Notes: generated by a model from the letters alone, not told the origin. A stretch of DNA of 6,978 nucleotides from JAGGYK01 sp034716155 (GCA_034716155.1 JAYEFR010000265.1:1-6978); one strand, 5' to 3'. Positions 1 through 6,830 are shown, counted from the stretch's first letter. Numbers and translations are program-made.

Positions 1-2
1 GG

Positions 3-1004
3 GAACAGGAGGATGTCCCTGAAAAGATGCGATTTAACTTAGGTCCACTTGCCAGCCGCCTTGGAATAATGATCCGGATTAATAACACAAGGAATACCAT
101 CTTCCAATTCCTGGAAGAAGATCCGCTCAAATTCAGCAGGGAAAACCGCGGCTATTTGTCGGCGCATTTCAATGAACGCCTGGATGGCGCCTTGAGGCTT
201 TTGATGCATGGGTCCAGACCGGATAACGATGGGCTAAAAAGGGTGAAATCTTACGAGAAGCACTTGAAGCAACTGGGAGAACGATCTTTTTCCTCTCTCA
301 CGCCAAGGGAGGTAGAAGAGATGCGGGATGTAATCGAACAACTGGTTCGCAAGCTCAAAGACATTGTTGGCCTTCGTTATGCCACGATGAACAAGGGAGG
401 GCTGGACGTGAAGAAAACATTGCGCCGGGCTGCAAAATACCAGGGAAACCCTATTGAGATTAAGTACCGGAACCGGCCGCCTGGTAAAGCCAAGATCGTC
501 ACCTTGTGTGACGTCTCCAGTTCGGTCTGGTCAGCGGCGCGTTTTATGCTCAACATACTCTATTCCCTGCAGGAGTGTTTTACTAAGGTGAGGAGTTTTG
601 TGTTTGTATCAGGCCTGGCCGATGTGAGTGAAACCTTCGAGAACTACGAGATCAACAAGGCCATAGAGAAGGTTTTGAAGGATGTTGATATCGAATATCA
701 TGCCGCTACAGATTACGGGGAGACCTTCCGCCATTTCAGGGCGGAATACATGGATGCACTCAATAAGAAGACCACGCTCATTATTATTGGAGATGGCCGT
801 TCGAATTATTTTAACCCGGAGGAAGCGATCCTGGAAGAGATGCGGGATAAATGCCGGAGGATAATCTGGCTCAACCCCGACCCGGAAAATGTCTGGTACA
901 CGGGCGACAGTGAAATGAGGACATATGAGACGTATTGCCATGAGTTGCGTCCTTGCCGGAATCTCAACCAGCTCATAGATTTCATAGAGGACCTTATTTT
1001 ATAG
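3..1004 (+). CDS. CoxE-like VWA domain protein (5' end probably outside window)
   Basis: This is a VWA-domain protein of the CoxE type. Such proteins commonly act with MoxR-type AAA+ ATPases in assembly or metal insertion of enzyme complexes (family knowledge; no MoxR gene is in view). Numbering from the first in-frame ATG at 27, residues 1-110 are a charged, helical region. A basic stretch, 'GGLDVKKTLRRAAKYQGNPI', leads into the VWA fold. The MIDAS site is complete: DVSSS at 162-166 (DxSxS), T228 in 'ATDYGETF', and D256 in 'GDGRSNY'. The C-terminus ends in a typical VWA helix. There is no signal peptide or membrane segment, so a cytoplasmic location is expected. The frame has no stop between position 3 and the ATG at 27, and the upstream codons (EQEDVPEK) read as protein. 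The AGGAGG at 7-12 lies 14 nt from that ATG, which is too far for a good ribosome site. I therefore treat the gene as 5'-partial, although a start at 27 cannot be excluded. It converges on the transketolase gene with a 5-bp gap. Confidence 0.85.
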   Translation, partial: EQEDVPEKMRFNLGPLASRLGIMIRINNTRNTIFQFLEEDPLKFSRENRGYLSAHFNERLDGALRLLMHGSRPDNDGLKRVKSYEKHLKQLGERSFSSLTPREVEEMRDVIEQLVRKLKDIVGLRYATMNKGGLDVKKTLRRAAKYQGNPIEIKYRNRPPGKAKIVTLCDVSSSVWSAARFMLNILYSLQECFTKVRSFVFVSGLADVSETFENYEINKAIEKVLKDVDIEYHAATDYGETFRHFRAEYMDALNKKTTLIIIGDGRSNYFNPEEAILEEMRDKCRRIIWLNPDPENVWYTGDSEMRTYETYCHELRPCRNLNQLIDFIEDLIL

Positions 1005-1009
1005 GGAAA

Positions 1010-3412
1010 TCAGGTTTGAAGATTTGGCCCCTTTGCCTCGATAAGCTTTGCATAATCAAGGATCGCTGCCAGTTGAGATCTTCCATCAAGCCCTGCCTCT
1101 GCAAAAACCTTATCAGCCTGGCCACTACCCATGTAATGCCCCTTGGCAAAGGCGTGCAGGGTTCTTTTCCTGCCTTGGGCAGACACTACCCAGCGGTACA
1201 TGGTTGGCAAGGTAAACTCAGTAATCCCCATTGCCTGCCTTGCATGGGCTGCAGGGAAGATTTTTTCCTGCTCATCTTCAGGCAAAAGATCGAATAACTC
1301 AGCACTTGTTACATAGTAAATATTAAAATTTAGTCCTTTTTCCTGAATCTTTGGTAAGGCATCATTTACAAAGGCATTTCCAACACCACTGCCTTGTAAA
1401 ATAATGGTTCCATGGCATTTATCAGCATTTGGATTCGCGATCCTCAGTGCATACACACCCTTGATTGCTGCGGATACAGGAGGCAGGCCCGCCTTTTTCC
1501 GGTCAATAACAACTTCTGTCGGACGGGTCACAAAGGGGGCAATCACCGCAGGACGCTTACGAAGAGATTCAATAACAAGGGGCCACATCTCTTGGGTATC
1601 CCAGGGGGTCAATGTAATCATTGTCCCTTTTGGAAAGTTTTCCTCGAATAATTGAAGGGGTTGGGGGTCCGCATGGGTTGGCCCATCTTCCCCTGTTTTA
1701 TATCCGGCATGGGCGCAGATAATGATCAGCGGATTATATTTATCCCCAAAGGTATGGGATCGTGCTTGTTGACCTATGCAGTGAAGTCTTGCAGAGACAT
1801 GGGTAAGGGCTGCAATAAAGGCGCCATATGAACAACCGACCCCGACATGGTTACCATAAGCGGACGCACCAGCCATTACTCCGCCAATTGCATCCTCACA
1901 GATTCCACCAACTTGTAACAGCCGTGAATTCGGATTGGACTCATAGTTGTAATAACCCGCTTGCATTCCTTTGCCGATATTACTCAGATTTGTAGAATCC
2001 GTTAAATCAGCAGATGCACCAATAATTGCTCCTTTTGTCTTTTTAGTTAAATAATTTAATATATCTCCCAAAACATCTCTGGAAGTAACCTTCTGCCCTG
2101 GTTTGATAACCAATTCTTCAGGGGTTTTATCAGGGGGTAATGACTTATCATCATAGAGTACTGAAAGGTTTGGCGCCTCAACCCTTGGGGTACGATTTCG
2201 ATCCTTTAATCTTTGATTTGCTTTTTTTACTTGTTCACAGATTGCCTTTGCTATCCCATTATTCCTTTCCAAAACCTTTCTGATAACCATCAAATAATCA
2301 TAGAATTTTTTTTCAATATTTTCTGCTGTCTTATTTCCATTAAAACGGGGAAAATTCTCTCCAAACTCTTTTTCAAACTCGGCAAGACAATCATAAAACT
2401 CAGGTGAGCAGAACTTATGACCGGCACCGTGGGAAGCCCGGCCTTCTATACCATACTTCCAACCCTTGGTTGTACGATAGACAATAGCAGTTGGTTGATT
2501 AGTCTTTATCTTCTCCACTGCAAGCTGTTGGGCTGCGAAAATCTGGTCATAATCAAAACCATCAGCAACGCTGATTACATTCCAATCATGAAGATATGCA
2601 AGCTCTGCCGGATTCCATTGAACATAATCTCCGGGCCTGGATCCTTCACGGCATACATTGTTTGAGTCAATGGAAGCCTGATTCCAGTCAATATGCAAAA
2701 CAATATTTTTTATCTCCGATGAAGCAGCTGCCGCCATAGCCTCGGAAACCCGCCCAGGGGTCATTCCGCCCTCACCCTCAATGATGTGGATATAAGGGCT
2801 ATCGGCGCCATATGTATCCAATGCGCCAAATGCCATACCAACGGCAGTAGGAATCCCAAAGCCTGAAGCCCCTGTTGTAAATCTAACAAAGGGAGTTGCT
2901 GGAGTTGGATGTCCATCAAGGGGTTTGGAATTAAATTTTTTATAAAGAGGTGTTTTGTTTGTAGGATTTCGTCTGAATCCAAGCAAATCCTCAAGACGCA
3001 TTTGTTGTTTTTCTCCAGGCAATAAATTTGATTGTGCAATTCGAACGCATTCATTCCTAAGGGCCCACATTGCATACAAGCCTAACGCTTTATGCCCGGC
3101 TGCATAACACAGATAATCCGCATCTTTTGCATCAGGGGTTGAAAAATCATAATCCATGGTATTGTAAATGAGAGACTCAACAATACGACCGGAAGATATA
3201 CTCCCACCAGGATGCCCTGATTTGGGAGCAAAATTATACAGGATGCCGCAAAGACTTCTGTAGATTAAATCCAGTTTTTCTATTGGGAGTACTATATTCT
3301 CACTGGCTTTATAACCAGTTTTTTTCACAATATCTGCTGCATTGAAATATTTTCCCCTTCGCTGCCCTAACTCAAATTTTGAGGCATTGATGCTCTTGCC
3401 TGATAATTCCAT
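1010..3412 (-). CDS. Transketolase-family thiamine diphosphate enzyme, long atypical form
   Basis: The 800-residue protein has the transketolase domain order: ThDP-binding N-terminal domain (about 45-340), linker (340-440), pyrimidine-binding domain (about 440-635) and C-terminal domain (about 650-790). Transketolases move two-carbon ketol units between sugar phosphates in the cytoplasm (family knowledge). Visible motifs are SGHPGG 65-70, GHKALGLY 106-113, a cofactor motif GEGG 213-216 with N244, SHG 327-329, TSR 443-445, GASADL 465-470, the likely catalytic glutamate E506 in 'GGICEDA', and DGPTH 576-580. Odd points: usual transketolases are about 660 residues, and the extra length lies in a roughly 40-residue N-terminal extension and the linker. 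The metal-binding GDG is GEG. The phosphate-binding RPAD motif expected near 601-605 reads TPWD. The donor or acceptor may therefore differ from the classical sugar phosphates. The start is supported by AAGGAG 7 nt upstream of ATG. The gene follows the MFS remnant by 34 bp. The last residues, GPNLQT, are encoded by a REP-like repeat. A dihydroxyacetone synthase-like or other ThDP enzyme remains possible. Confidence 0.88.
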   Translation of the reverse strand: MELSGKSINASKFELGQRRGKYFNAADIVKKTGYKASENIVLPIEKLDLIYRSLCGILYNFAPKSGHPGGSISSGRIVESLIYNTMDYDFSTPDAKDADYLCYAAGHKALGLYAMWALRNECVRIAQSNLLPGEKQQMRLEDLLGFRRNPTNKTPLYKKFNSKPLDGHPTPATPFVRFTTGASGFGIPTAVGMAFGALDTYGADSPYIHIIEGEGGMTPGRVSEAMAAAASSEIKNIVLHIDWNQASIDSNNVCREGSRPGDYVQWNPAELAYLHDWNVISVADGFDYDQIFAAQQLAVEKIKTNQPTAIVYRTTKGWKYGIEGRASHGAGHKFCSPEFYDCLAEFEKEFGENFPRFNGNKTAENIEKKFYDYLMVIRKVLERNNGIAKAICEQVKKANQRLKDRNRTPRVEAPNLSVLYDDKSLPPDKTPEELVIKPGQKVTSRDVLGDILNYLTKKTKGAIIGASADLTDSTNLSNIGKGMQAGYYNYESNPNSRLLQVGGICEDAIGGVMAGASAYGNHVGVGCSYGAFIAALTHVSARLHCIGQQARSHTFGDKYNPLIIICAHAGYKTGEDGPTHADPQPLQLFEENFPKGTMITLTPWDTQEMWPLVIESLRKRPAVIAPFVTRPTEVVIDRKKAGLPPVSAAIKGVYALRIANPNADKCHGTIILQGSGVGNAFVNDALPKIQEKGLNFNIYYVTSAELFDLLPEDEQEKIFPAAHARQAMGITEFTLPTMYRWVVSAQGRKRTLHAFAKGHYMGSGQADKVFAEAGLDGRSQLAAILDYAKLIEAKGPNLQT
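1014..1031 (+). repeat. REP-like motif, copy A, overlapping the transketolase gene end
   Basis: The plus strand reads TTTGAAGATTTGGCCCC at 1015-1031. It matches copy C (TTTGAAGACCTGGCCCC) at 15 of 17 positions. The copy lies inside the last codons of the minus-strand transketolase gene, so on that strand it encodes G-P-N-L-Q-T, with the stop TGA at its outer edge. It is the most diverged of the three copies. Confidence 0.55.
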
Positions 3413-3419
3413 TTGCTTT

Positions 3420-3425
3420 CTCCTT
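3420..3425 (-). promoter_or_regulatory. Ribosome binding site of the transketolase gene
   Basis: On the minus strand AAGGAG sits 7 nt before the ATG at 3412. It lies in the 34-bp gap after the stop codon of the MFS remnant, so the enzyme has its own initiation site and does not depend on translation of the broken upstream gene. Confidence 0.75.
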
Positions 3426-3446
3426 CACTCCCAATGCTTCTGGTCT

Positions 3447-3791
3447 TTATGCATGACGGTTCATCTCCTCTATCAATGTGGATTCTTTGAATCTTGTGAC
3501 CAGGATGCAATTTAGTACCAACAGAACAAAGGCCAGAATCAAAGCTGGGGTAAAGGATCCGAATGTATCATGTATCACCCCCATGCCGTAGATAAAGACA
3601 ACCGATATCTGTCCGGCAAGTTGAAGCAGGCCATTTGAGGTCCCTTCCGGCGCAGGATAGGTTAACTCGGCTGCAGGGCCTGTAATAGGCGCAAAACATA
3701 TCCAGAGAAACTGGATCGTCACATTAATAAACATGAAGGCGCCTAATACAACCCAGCGGTAACCGTAGACCTTGATAGTGGTATCATCCAT
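3447..3791 (-). pseudogene. MFS transporter remnant with in-frame internal deletion (TM1 joined to the last two TMs)
   Basis: The 114-residue ORF is made of the two ends of a major facilitator superfamily transporter. Residues 10-42 (YRWVVLGAFMFINVTIQFLW, then ICFAPITGPAAE) look like the N-terminal tail, first helix and start of the first periplasmic loop. Residues 43-99 (LTYPAPEGTSNGLLQLAGQ, then two hydrophobic helices around 55-74 and 82-99) look like the end of such a protein. They carry the conserved 'PEGTSNGLL' entry to the penultimate helix and a charged C-terminal tail. A full transporter has about 12 helices and 400 or more residues, so about nine helices are missing although the frame is kept. 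The join is near residues 40-46. Start and ribosome site (AAGGGGG, 7 nt spacer) are intact, so a three-helix peptide may still be made. Transport activity is not expected. It precedes the transketolase gene by 34 bp, which suggests a former transporter-enzyme operon. The original substrate cannot be read. A real small membrane protein or an assembly error are the alternatives. Confidence 0.75.
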
Positions 3792-3798
3792 AAACTAT

Positions 3799-3805
3799 CC
3801 CCCTT
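3799..3805 (-). promoter_or_regulatory. Ribosome binding site of the MFS remnant
   Basis: The minus strand reads AAGGGGG followed by a 7-nt spacer and the ATG at 3791. The site is strong and undamaged, which supports this start and shows that the initiation region of the deleted transporter survives. Confidence 0.65.
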
Positions 3806-3874
3806 AATTACATATCTAAATAATCACCTCTTTTATCTAAAAATTCTTATTACCGCAAGTGTTCATGAGGTTAG

Positions 3875-3891
3875 GTGGTCAGGTCTTCAAA
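3875..3891 (-). repeat. REP-like motif, copy B (inverted)
   Basis: The minus strand reads TTTGAAGACCTGACCAC, 15 of 17 identical to copy C but in the opposite orientation. It sits about 85 bp upstream of the MFS remnant start, in its likely leader or promoter region. With copy C it bounds a 335-bp segment. Confidence 0.6.
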
Positions 3892-3922
3892 CTTCACTTA
3901 GCATCTCCTTCTCAATACCCAT

Positions 3923-3948
3923 TGATATTTTTTTAAAATGATATTTTT
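3923..3948 (+). repeat. AT-rich 10-bp direct repeat
   Basis: TGATATTTTT occurs at 3923-3932 and again at 3939-3948, with the palindrome TTTTAAAA between and overlapping them. The 16-bp period and AT-richness, about 130-160 bp upstream of the MFS remnant start, would fit a bendable upstream element or regulator site, but no known operator is recognised. Confidence 0.35.
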
Positions 3949-4027
3949 CCTTTGCAGATATGAGATAAAGGGCACCGATATATTCAATCCGTATTCGCGT
4001 CTACTTCCTACTTCGTTTTCAACTATG

Positions 4028-4053
4028 CAGGACAAGACGCCAGGACAAGTCGC
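4028..4053 (+). repeat. Two-copy 13-bp tandem repeat
   Basis: CAGGACAAGACGC is followed directly by CAGGACAAGTCGC (one mismatch). A degenerate third unit (CGGACGAGAAGAT) may follow. No function is evident. Confidence 0.5.
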
Positions 4054-4192
4054 CGGACGAGAAGATGCGGGTTCGCCTCCCCGATTTCTTGCTGCGCATC
4101 AAAGGCAAAAGCTTGCTCTGTGGTTCATACCGTTGATTCCTTGATGACCTTGGCACGAACTATTGCTATCTCAAACAAACACTTGTGTCAAA

Positions 4193-4209
4193 TTTGAAGA
4201 CCTGGCCCC
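4193..4209 (+). repeat. REP-like motif, copy C
   Basis: TTTGAAGACCTGGCCCC lies about 85 bp beyond the stop codon of the kinase gene, preceded by TGTCAAA. Relative to the minus-strand gene it follows, it has the same orientation as copy A has to the transketolase gene. From memory, similar TTTGAAGACCTGACCCC sequences are common between genes in deltaproteobacterial genomes; this has not been checked by search. Confidence 0.6.
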
Positions 4210-4253
4210 TCTTGTCTTATATCCGGGATGAGAGAAACATCCATCCCTGAAAA

Positions 4254-4276
4254 CCGACCCCTGATCCCCGACCCCT
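4254..4276 (-). repeat. C-rich (G-rich on minus strand) near-tandem tract after the kinase gene
   Basis: The plus strand carries CCGACCCCT twice (4254-4262 and 4268-4276) with TGATCCCC between. On the minus strand, which is the sense strand of the kinase transcript's 3' region, this gives three GGGG runs spaced by 2 and 4 nt, with a further GGG 10 nt on (4247-4245). It could form a G-quadruplex-like structure in the RNA, although the last loop is longer than the usual limit. Confidence 0.45.
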
Positions 4277-4292
4277 ATTTTCACATAAGAGC

Positions 4293-6818
4293 TTATTTCT
4301 TATCTAGAACTTCTCTTATTTTCCGAGAGAGTCCTTTCATATTGAATGGTTTCTGGATAAAGCCATTGCACCCGCGTTTCAATATTGCTTTTGCCTTGCC
4401 ATTTATGCTGTATCCGCTTGAAAGCAGGACCTTGATCTCAGGATTAATCTTCCTCAATCGGTCATAGATTTCTCCTCCACCCATCTCCGGCATGATCATG
4501 TCTAAGACGACTGCATCGATCTTGTCCTGATTGTTCTTGTACGCATCGATGGCTTTCTTCCCGTCCTTGGCTGTCAAGACCTTGTATCCCATATTCTCCA
4601 GCATCTCTTTGCCGATATCGATGATCATTTCCTCATCATCTATCAGGAGCACGGTCTCTTCCCCCCTTAAGACCTCTTTATCCTTTACCTTCTCCCCTAT
4701 TACAGCCTTATCCGATGCCGGCAGATAGATGTTAAAGGTGGTTCCCACGCCCTCTTCAGAGTATACATTGATGATGCCTTTATGATTTTTTATGATGCCA
4801 TAGGCAGAGGCCAGCCCCAGCCCTGTGCCCCGTCCCATGCCCTTGGTGGTAAAAAACGGCTCAAATATTTTCTGCCTTGTTGCCTCATCCATACCCACCC
4901 CTGTATCTGTGATGGACATCTTCACATACCTGCCGGGGGCCGTCTTATATGTCTTCACGTAGTCCCCGTCCAGGATGACATTTTCTGTTTCAATATAGAT
5001 CTCTCCACCCCCTGGCATGGCCTGCCATGCATTGACATAGAGGTTTAATAATACCTGTTCAATCTGAGTCTGATCCGCATCTACCGTCCAGATGCCTTCC
5101 TGATATTTGCTTAAGACATGTATCTCCTTTTTGGTGCGGGCAAACATATCAGAGCTCCCCTTGATGAGATCATTTATATCAGTCGGCCTGACCTCATACT
5201 TTCCGCCCCTGGCAAAACCTAAAAGCTGCATGGTAAGTCCTGCCCCGCTCTGGACAGATTGCTCGATGGTTTTCAGCCTTTTATGGTGAGGATGGGTTGG
5301 ATCACAATCCAAAAGCATCAAGGAGGCATTACCCTGAATACCCATGAGCAGGTTATTAAAGTCGTGGGCAATGCCGCTTGCCAAGGTACCTATGGCCTCC
5401 AGCTTCTGGGCCTGCTGGAGCTGGGCCTCTATATTCTTACGCTCGGTCACGTCACGTACAACACACCTAAACCCAATCGGCTGACCATTCGAGTCATTTA
5501 TAGAAGAGACATTCTGCTCAAGAATGTCTATGCTCCCATCTTTCCTGATCACCTCATAATCAACCATCCTTGCAGGTCTTCCTGTTCGATAAACCTCATT
5601 AAAGGTTTGATACAACTTCCTGGCAGTTTCCTCTGATGTGTACTCCTTATAATTCATACCTAAGAATTCATCTCTGGTATATCCCGACATTCTACACAGT
5701 GAATCATTGAAAAAGATCATGTCCCCCCTGAGATCAACCTCGGAATAGCCCTCTTCCATAGTTTCAATGATGGTTCGGTACTTTTCCTCGCTTACCCTTA
5801 AAGTCTCCTCAGCACGCTTGCGCTCGGTGATGTCCAGAATTTGAGCCACTGTTTGTACATTCCCCGCCAAATCTTTGATTATAGTAGAACTGATTTCCAC
5901 CCGCCTCTTTTCGCCGCCTTTACGGACTATGTTGAATTCGTATCTGGGGGGCAGGAACTCTCCCTTTTGTCTCTGGATATACCTGTCTCCAACGATTTTT
6001 TCGGCCTCTTCATCAAGAAACTCCCGAAAGTCGTGACCGATTATCTCCTCATAAGGATAGTCCAATATTCTGCAAAGTTCATTGTTTACATAGATGAATC
6101 GATAGGCATTATCCGCAATAAGTATGCCGTCGTGAGAATTTTCAACCACGGAACGAAACCTTTGCTCAGACTCCCTAAGCGCATCCTCAGAGCGCTTGCG
6201 CTCAATAGCATTCCCGATAATTTCTGAGGATATGCGGAGAAACCTCATATCATAATCTCCCCACTGTCCAAATTGTGTGATATTGTCAAGGCCCATGAAC
6301 CCGGCAAGTTCTTCTCCTATATATAAAGGTAATACCAGAAGCGATTTTATTGCTTGCCTTTCAAGGATCTCCCTTTCAGCTCTTGCCTCTTTGGGCATCT
6401 TTGAGACATCTGCAATATGAATATCCTTTCCTTCACGAAGCCTTTTCATCCACCATGGAAAGGTGTCGGCAGGGATGTCCTGGAGGGTATCTATCTCTGC
6501 ACTCACCCCTTTAGCGCACCATTCGTTGGTGTTGCTCATCGTGGATGTGTCTTTGCTGAAGATGAAGATATATGCCCGACTCGCATGGCTTAATCTACCC
6601 ATGTCACCAAGTGCGGCATTAATGGCATTATCAACGTCAAAGGCGCCCACAAACCGAGATGATGTAGTAGAAATGACTTTTTCAAATGCCAACCTGTTTT
6701 TGATGGCGTTTTCCGTCTGTTTGCGCTCGGATTTTGAGTTCTCCAATTCAGCAATTCTTTGCCGCGCTTGGGCAAGTTCTTTTACGAGTTGCTCTTTGGG
6801 CTTATCCGTATTCTTCAT
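4293..6818 (-). CDS. Soluble hybrid sensor histidine kinase (GAF-PAS-PAS-HisKA-HATPase-REC)
   Basis: The 841-residue protein senses a signal and autophosphorylates, then passes phosphate to its own receiver domain. Domains in order: short coiled coil (6-40), GAF (about 42-206), PAS 1 (about 217-333), PAS 2 (about 343-459), dimerisation/phosphoacceptor domain with H485 in 'GIAHDFNNLL', ATPase domain (about 585-700) and C-terminal receiver (723-839). The N box has N592 and N596, the G1 box is D638-TGVG, the F box is FEPFF 652-656, and the G2 box is GRGTGLGLA 662-670. The receiver keeps acidic D727/D728, phosphoacceptor D773, S800/S801 at the switch position and K823. No membrane segment or signal peptide is seen, so it should act in the cytoplasm. 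The GAF and PAS ligands cannot be told from sequence; no haem- or flavin-binding signature is obvious. No DNA-binding partner lies beside it, so a phosphotransfer protein or regulator elsewhere is expected. The start is supported by GGGAG 7 nt before ATG and a promoter upstream. Confidence 0.95.
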   Translation of the reverse strand: MKNTDKPKEQLVKELAQARQRIAELENSKSERKQTENAIKNRLAFEKVISTTSSRFVGAFDVDNAINAALGDMGRLSHASRAYIFIFSKDTSTMSNTNEWCAKGVSAEIDTLQDIPADTFPWWMKRLREGKDIHIADVSKMPKEARAEREILERQAIKSLLVLPLYIGEELAGFMGLDNITQFGQWGDYDMRFLRISSEIIGNAIERKRSEDALRESEQRFRSVVENSHDGILIADNAYRFIYVNNELCRILDYPYEEIIGHDFREFLDEEAEKIVGDRYIQRQKGEFLPPRYEFNIVRKGGEKRRVEISSTIIKDLAGNVQTVAQILDITERKRAEETLRVSEEKYRTIIETMEEGYSEVDLRGDMIFFNDSLCRMSGYTRDEFLGMNYKEYTSEETARKLYQTFNEVYRTGRPARMVDYEVIRKDGSIDILEQNVSSINDSNGQPIGFRCVVRDVTERKNIEAQLQQAQKLEAIGTLASGIAHDFNNLLMGIQGNASLMLLDCDPTHPHHKRLKTIEQSVQSGAGLTMQLLGFARGGKYEVRPTDINDLIKGSSDMFARTKKEIHVLSKYQEGIWTVDADQTQIEQVLLNLYVNAWQAMPGGGEIYIETENVILDGDYVKTYKTAPGRYVKMSITDTGVGMDEATRQKIFEPFFTTKGMGRGTGLGLASAYGIIKNHKGIINVYSEEGVGTTFNIYLPASDKAVIGEKVKDKEVLRGEETVLLIDDEEMIIDIGKEMLENMGYKVLTAKDGKKAIDAYKNNQDKIDAVVLDMIMPEMGGGEIYDRLRKINPEIKVLLSSGYSINGKAKAILKRGCNGFIQKPFNMKGLSRKIREVLDKK

Positions 6819-6825
6819 CTTGAAT

Positions 6826-6830
6826 CTCCC
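6826..6830 (-). promoter_or_regulatory. Ribosome binding site of the hybrid kinase
   Basis: GGGAG on the minus strand is 7 nt from the ATG at 6818, the same spacing as at the other two minus-strand starts in this window. It supports the chosen start, which begins a charged coiled-coil N-terminus. Confidence 0.6.

Larger units (their letters stand above)
3792..4292. other. Gene-free intergenic region with REP-like repeats
   Basis: This 501-bp stretch separates the 3' end of the kinase gene from the 5' end of the MFS remnant, both on the minus strand. It holds two inverted copies of a REP-like motif (3875-3891 and 4193-4209), an AT-rich block with a direct repeat (3923-3948), a short 13-bp tandem repeat (4028-4053) and a C-rich tract (4254-4276). 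I see no convincing coding region, tRNA or intrinsic terminator. The promoter for the MFS-transketolase unit should lie in its left part, but no clear -35/-10 pair stands out. The more GC-rich section around 4020-4140 differs from the AT-rich flank and may be a remnant of inserted DNA. Confidence 0.6.

Noticed and set aside
13..42. ATG at position 13 directly after AGGAGG
   Set aside because: The frame stops after nine codons and the ribosome-like sequence abuts the ATG without a spacer. It is more likely chance within the upstream coding part of the VWA gene.
609..941. 110-codon minus-strand ORF opposite the VWA gene
   Set aside because: It lies entirely antisense to the conserved MIDAS region of the VWA domain and has no recognisable motif.
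4065..4136. Short plus-strand peptide frame (MRVRLPDFLLRIKGKSLLCG...)
   Set aside because: It reads like protein for about 23 codons, but it is too short, lacks a ribosome site and matches no family I know. It may be a gene fragment, which cannot be supported.
3938..4144. 68-codon plus-strand ORF in the intergenic region
   Set aside because: It has no ribosome site and no recognisable domain, starts in the AT-rich direct repeat and runs through the 13-bp tandem repeat. Its composition changes abruptly along its length.
4225..4247. GGGATG / CATCCC hairpin downstream of the kinase as a terminator
   Set aside because: It is only a 6-bp stem with an 11-nt loop and no following T run on the minus strand, so it does not qualify as an intrinsic terminator.
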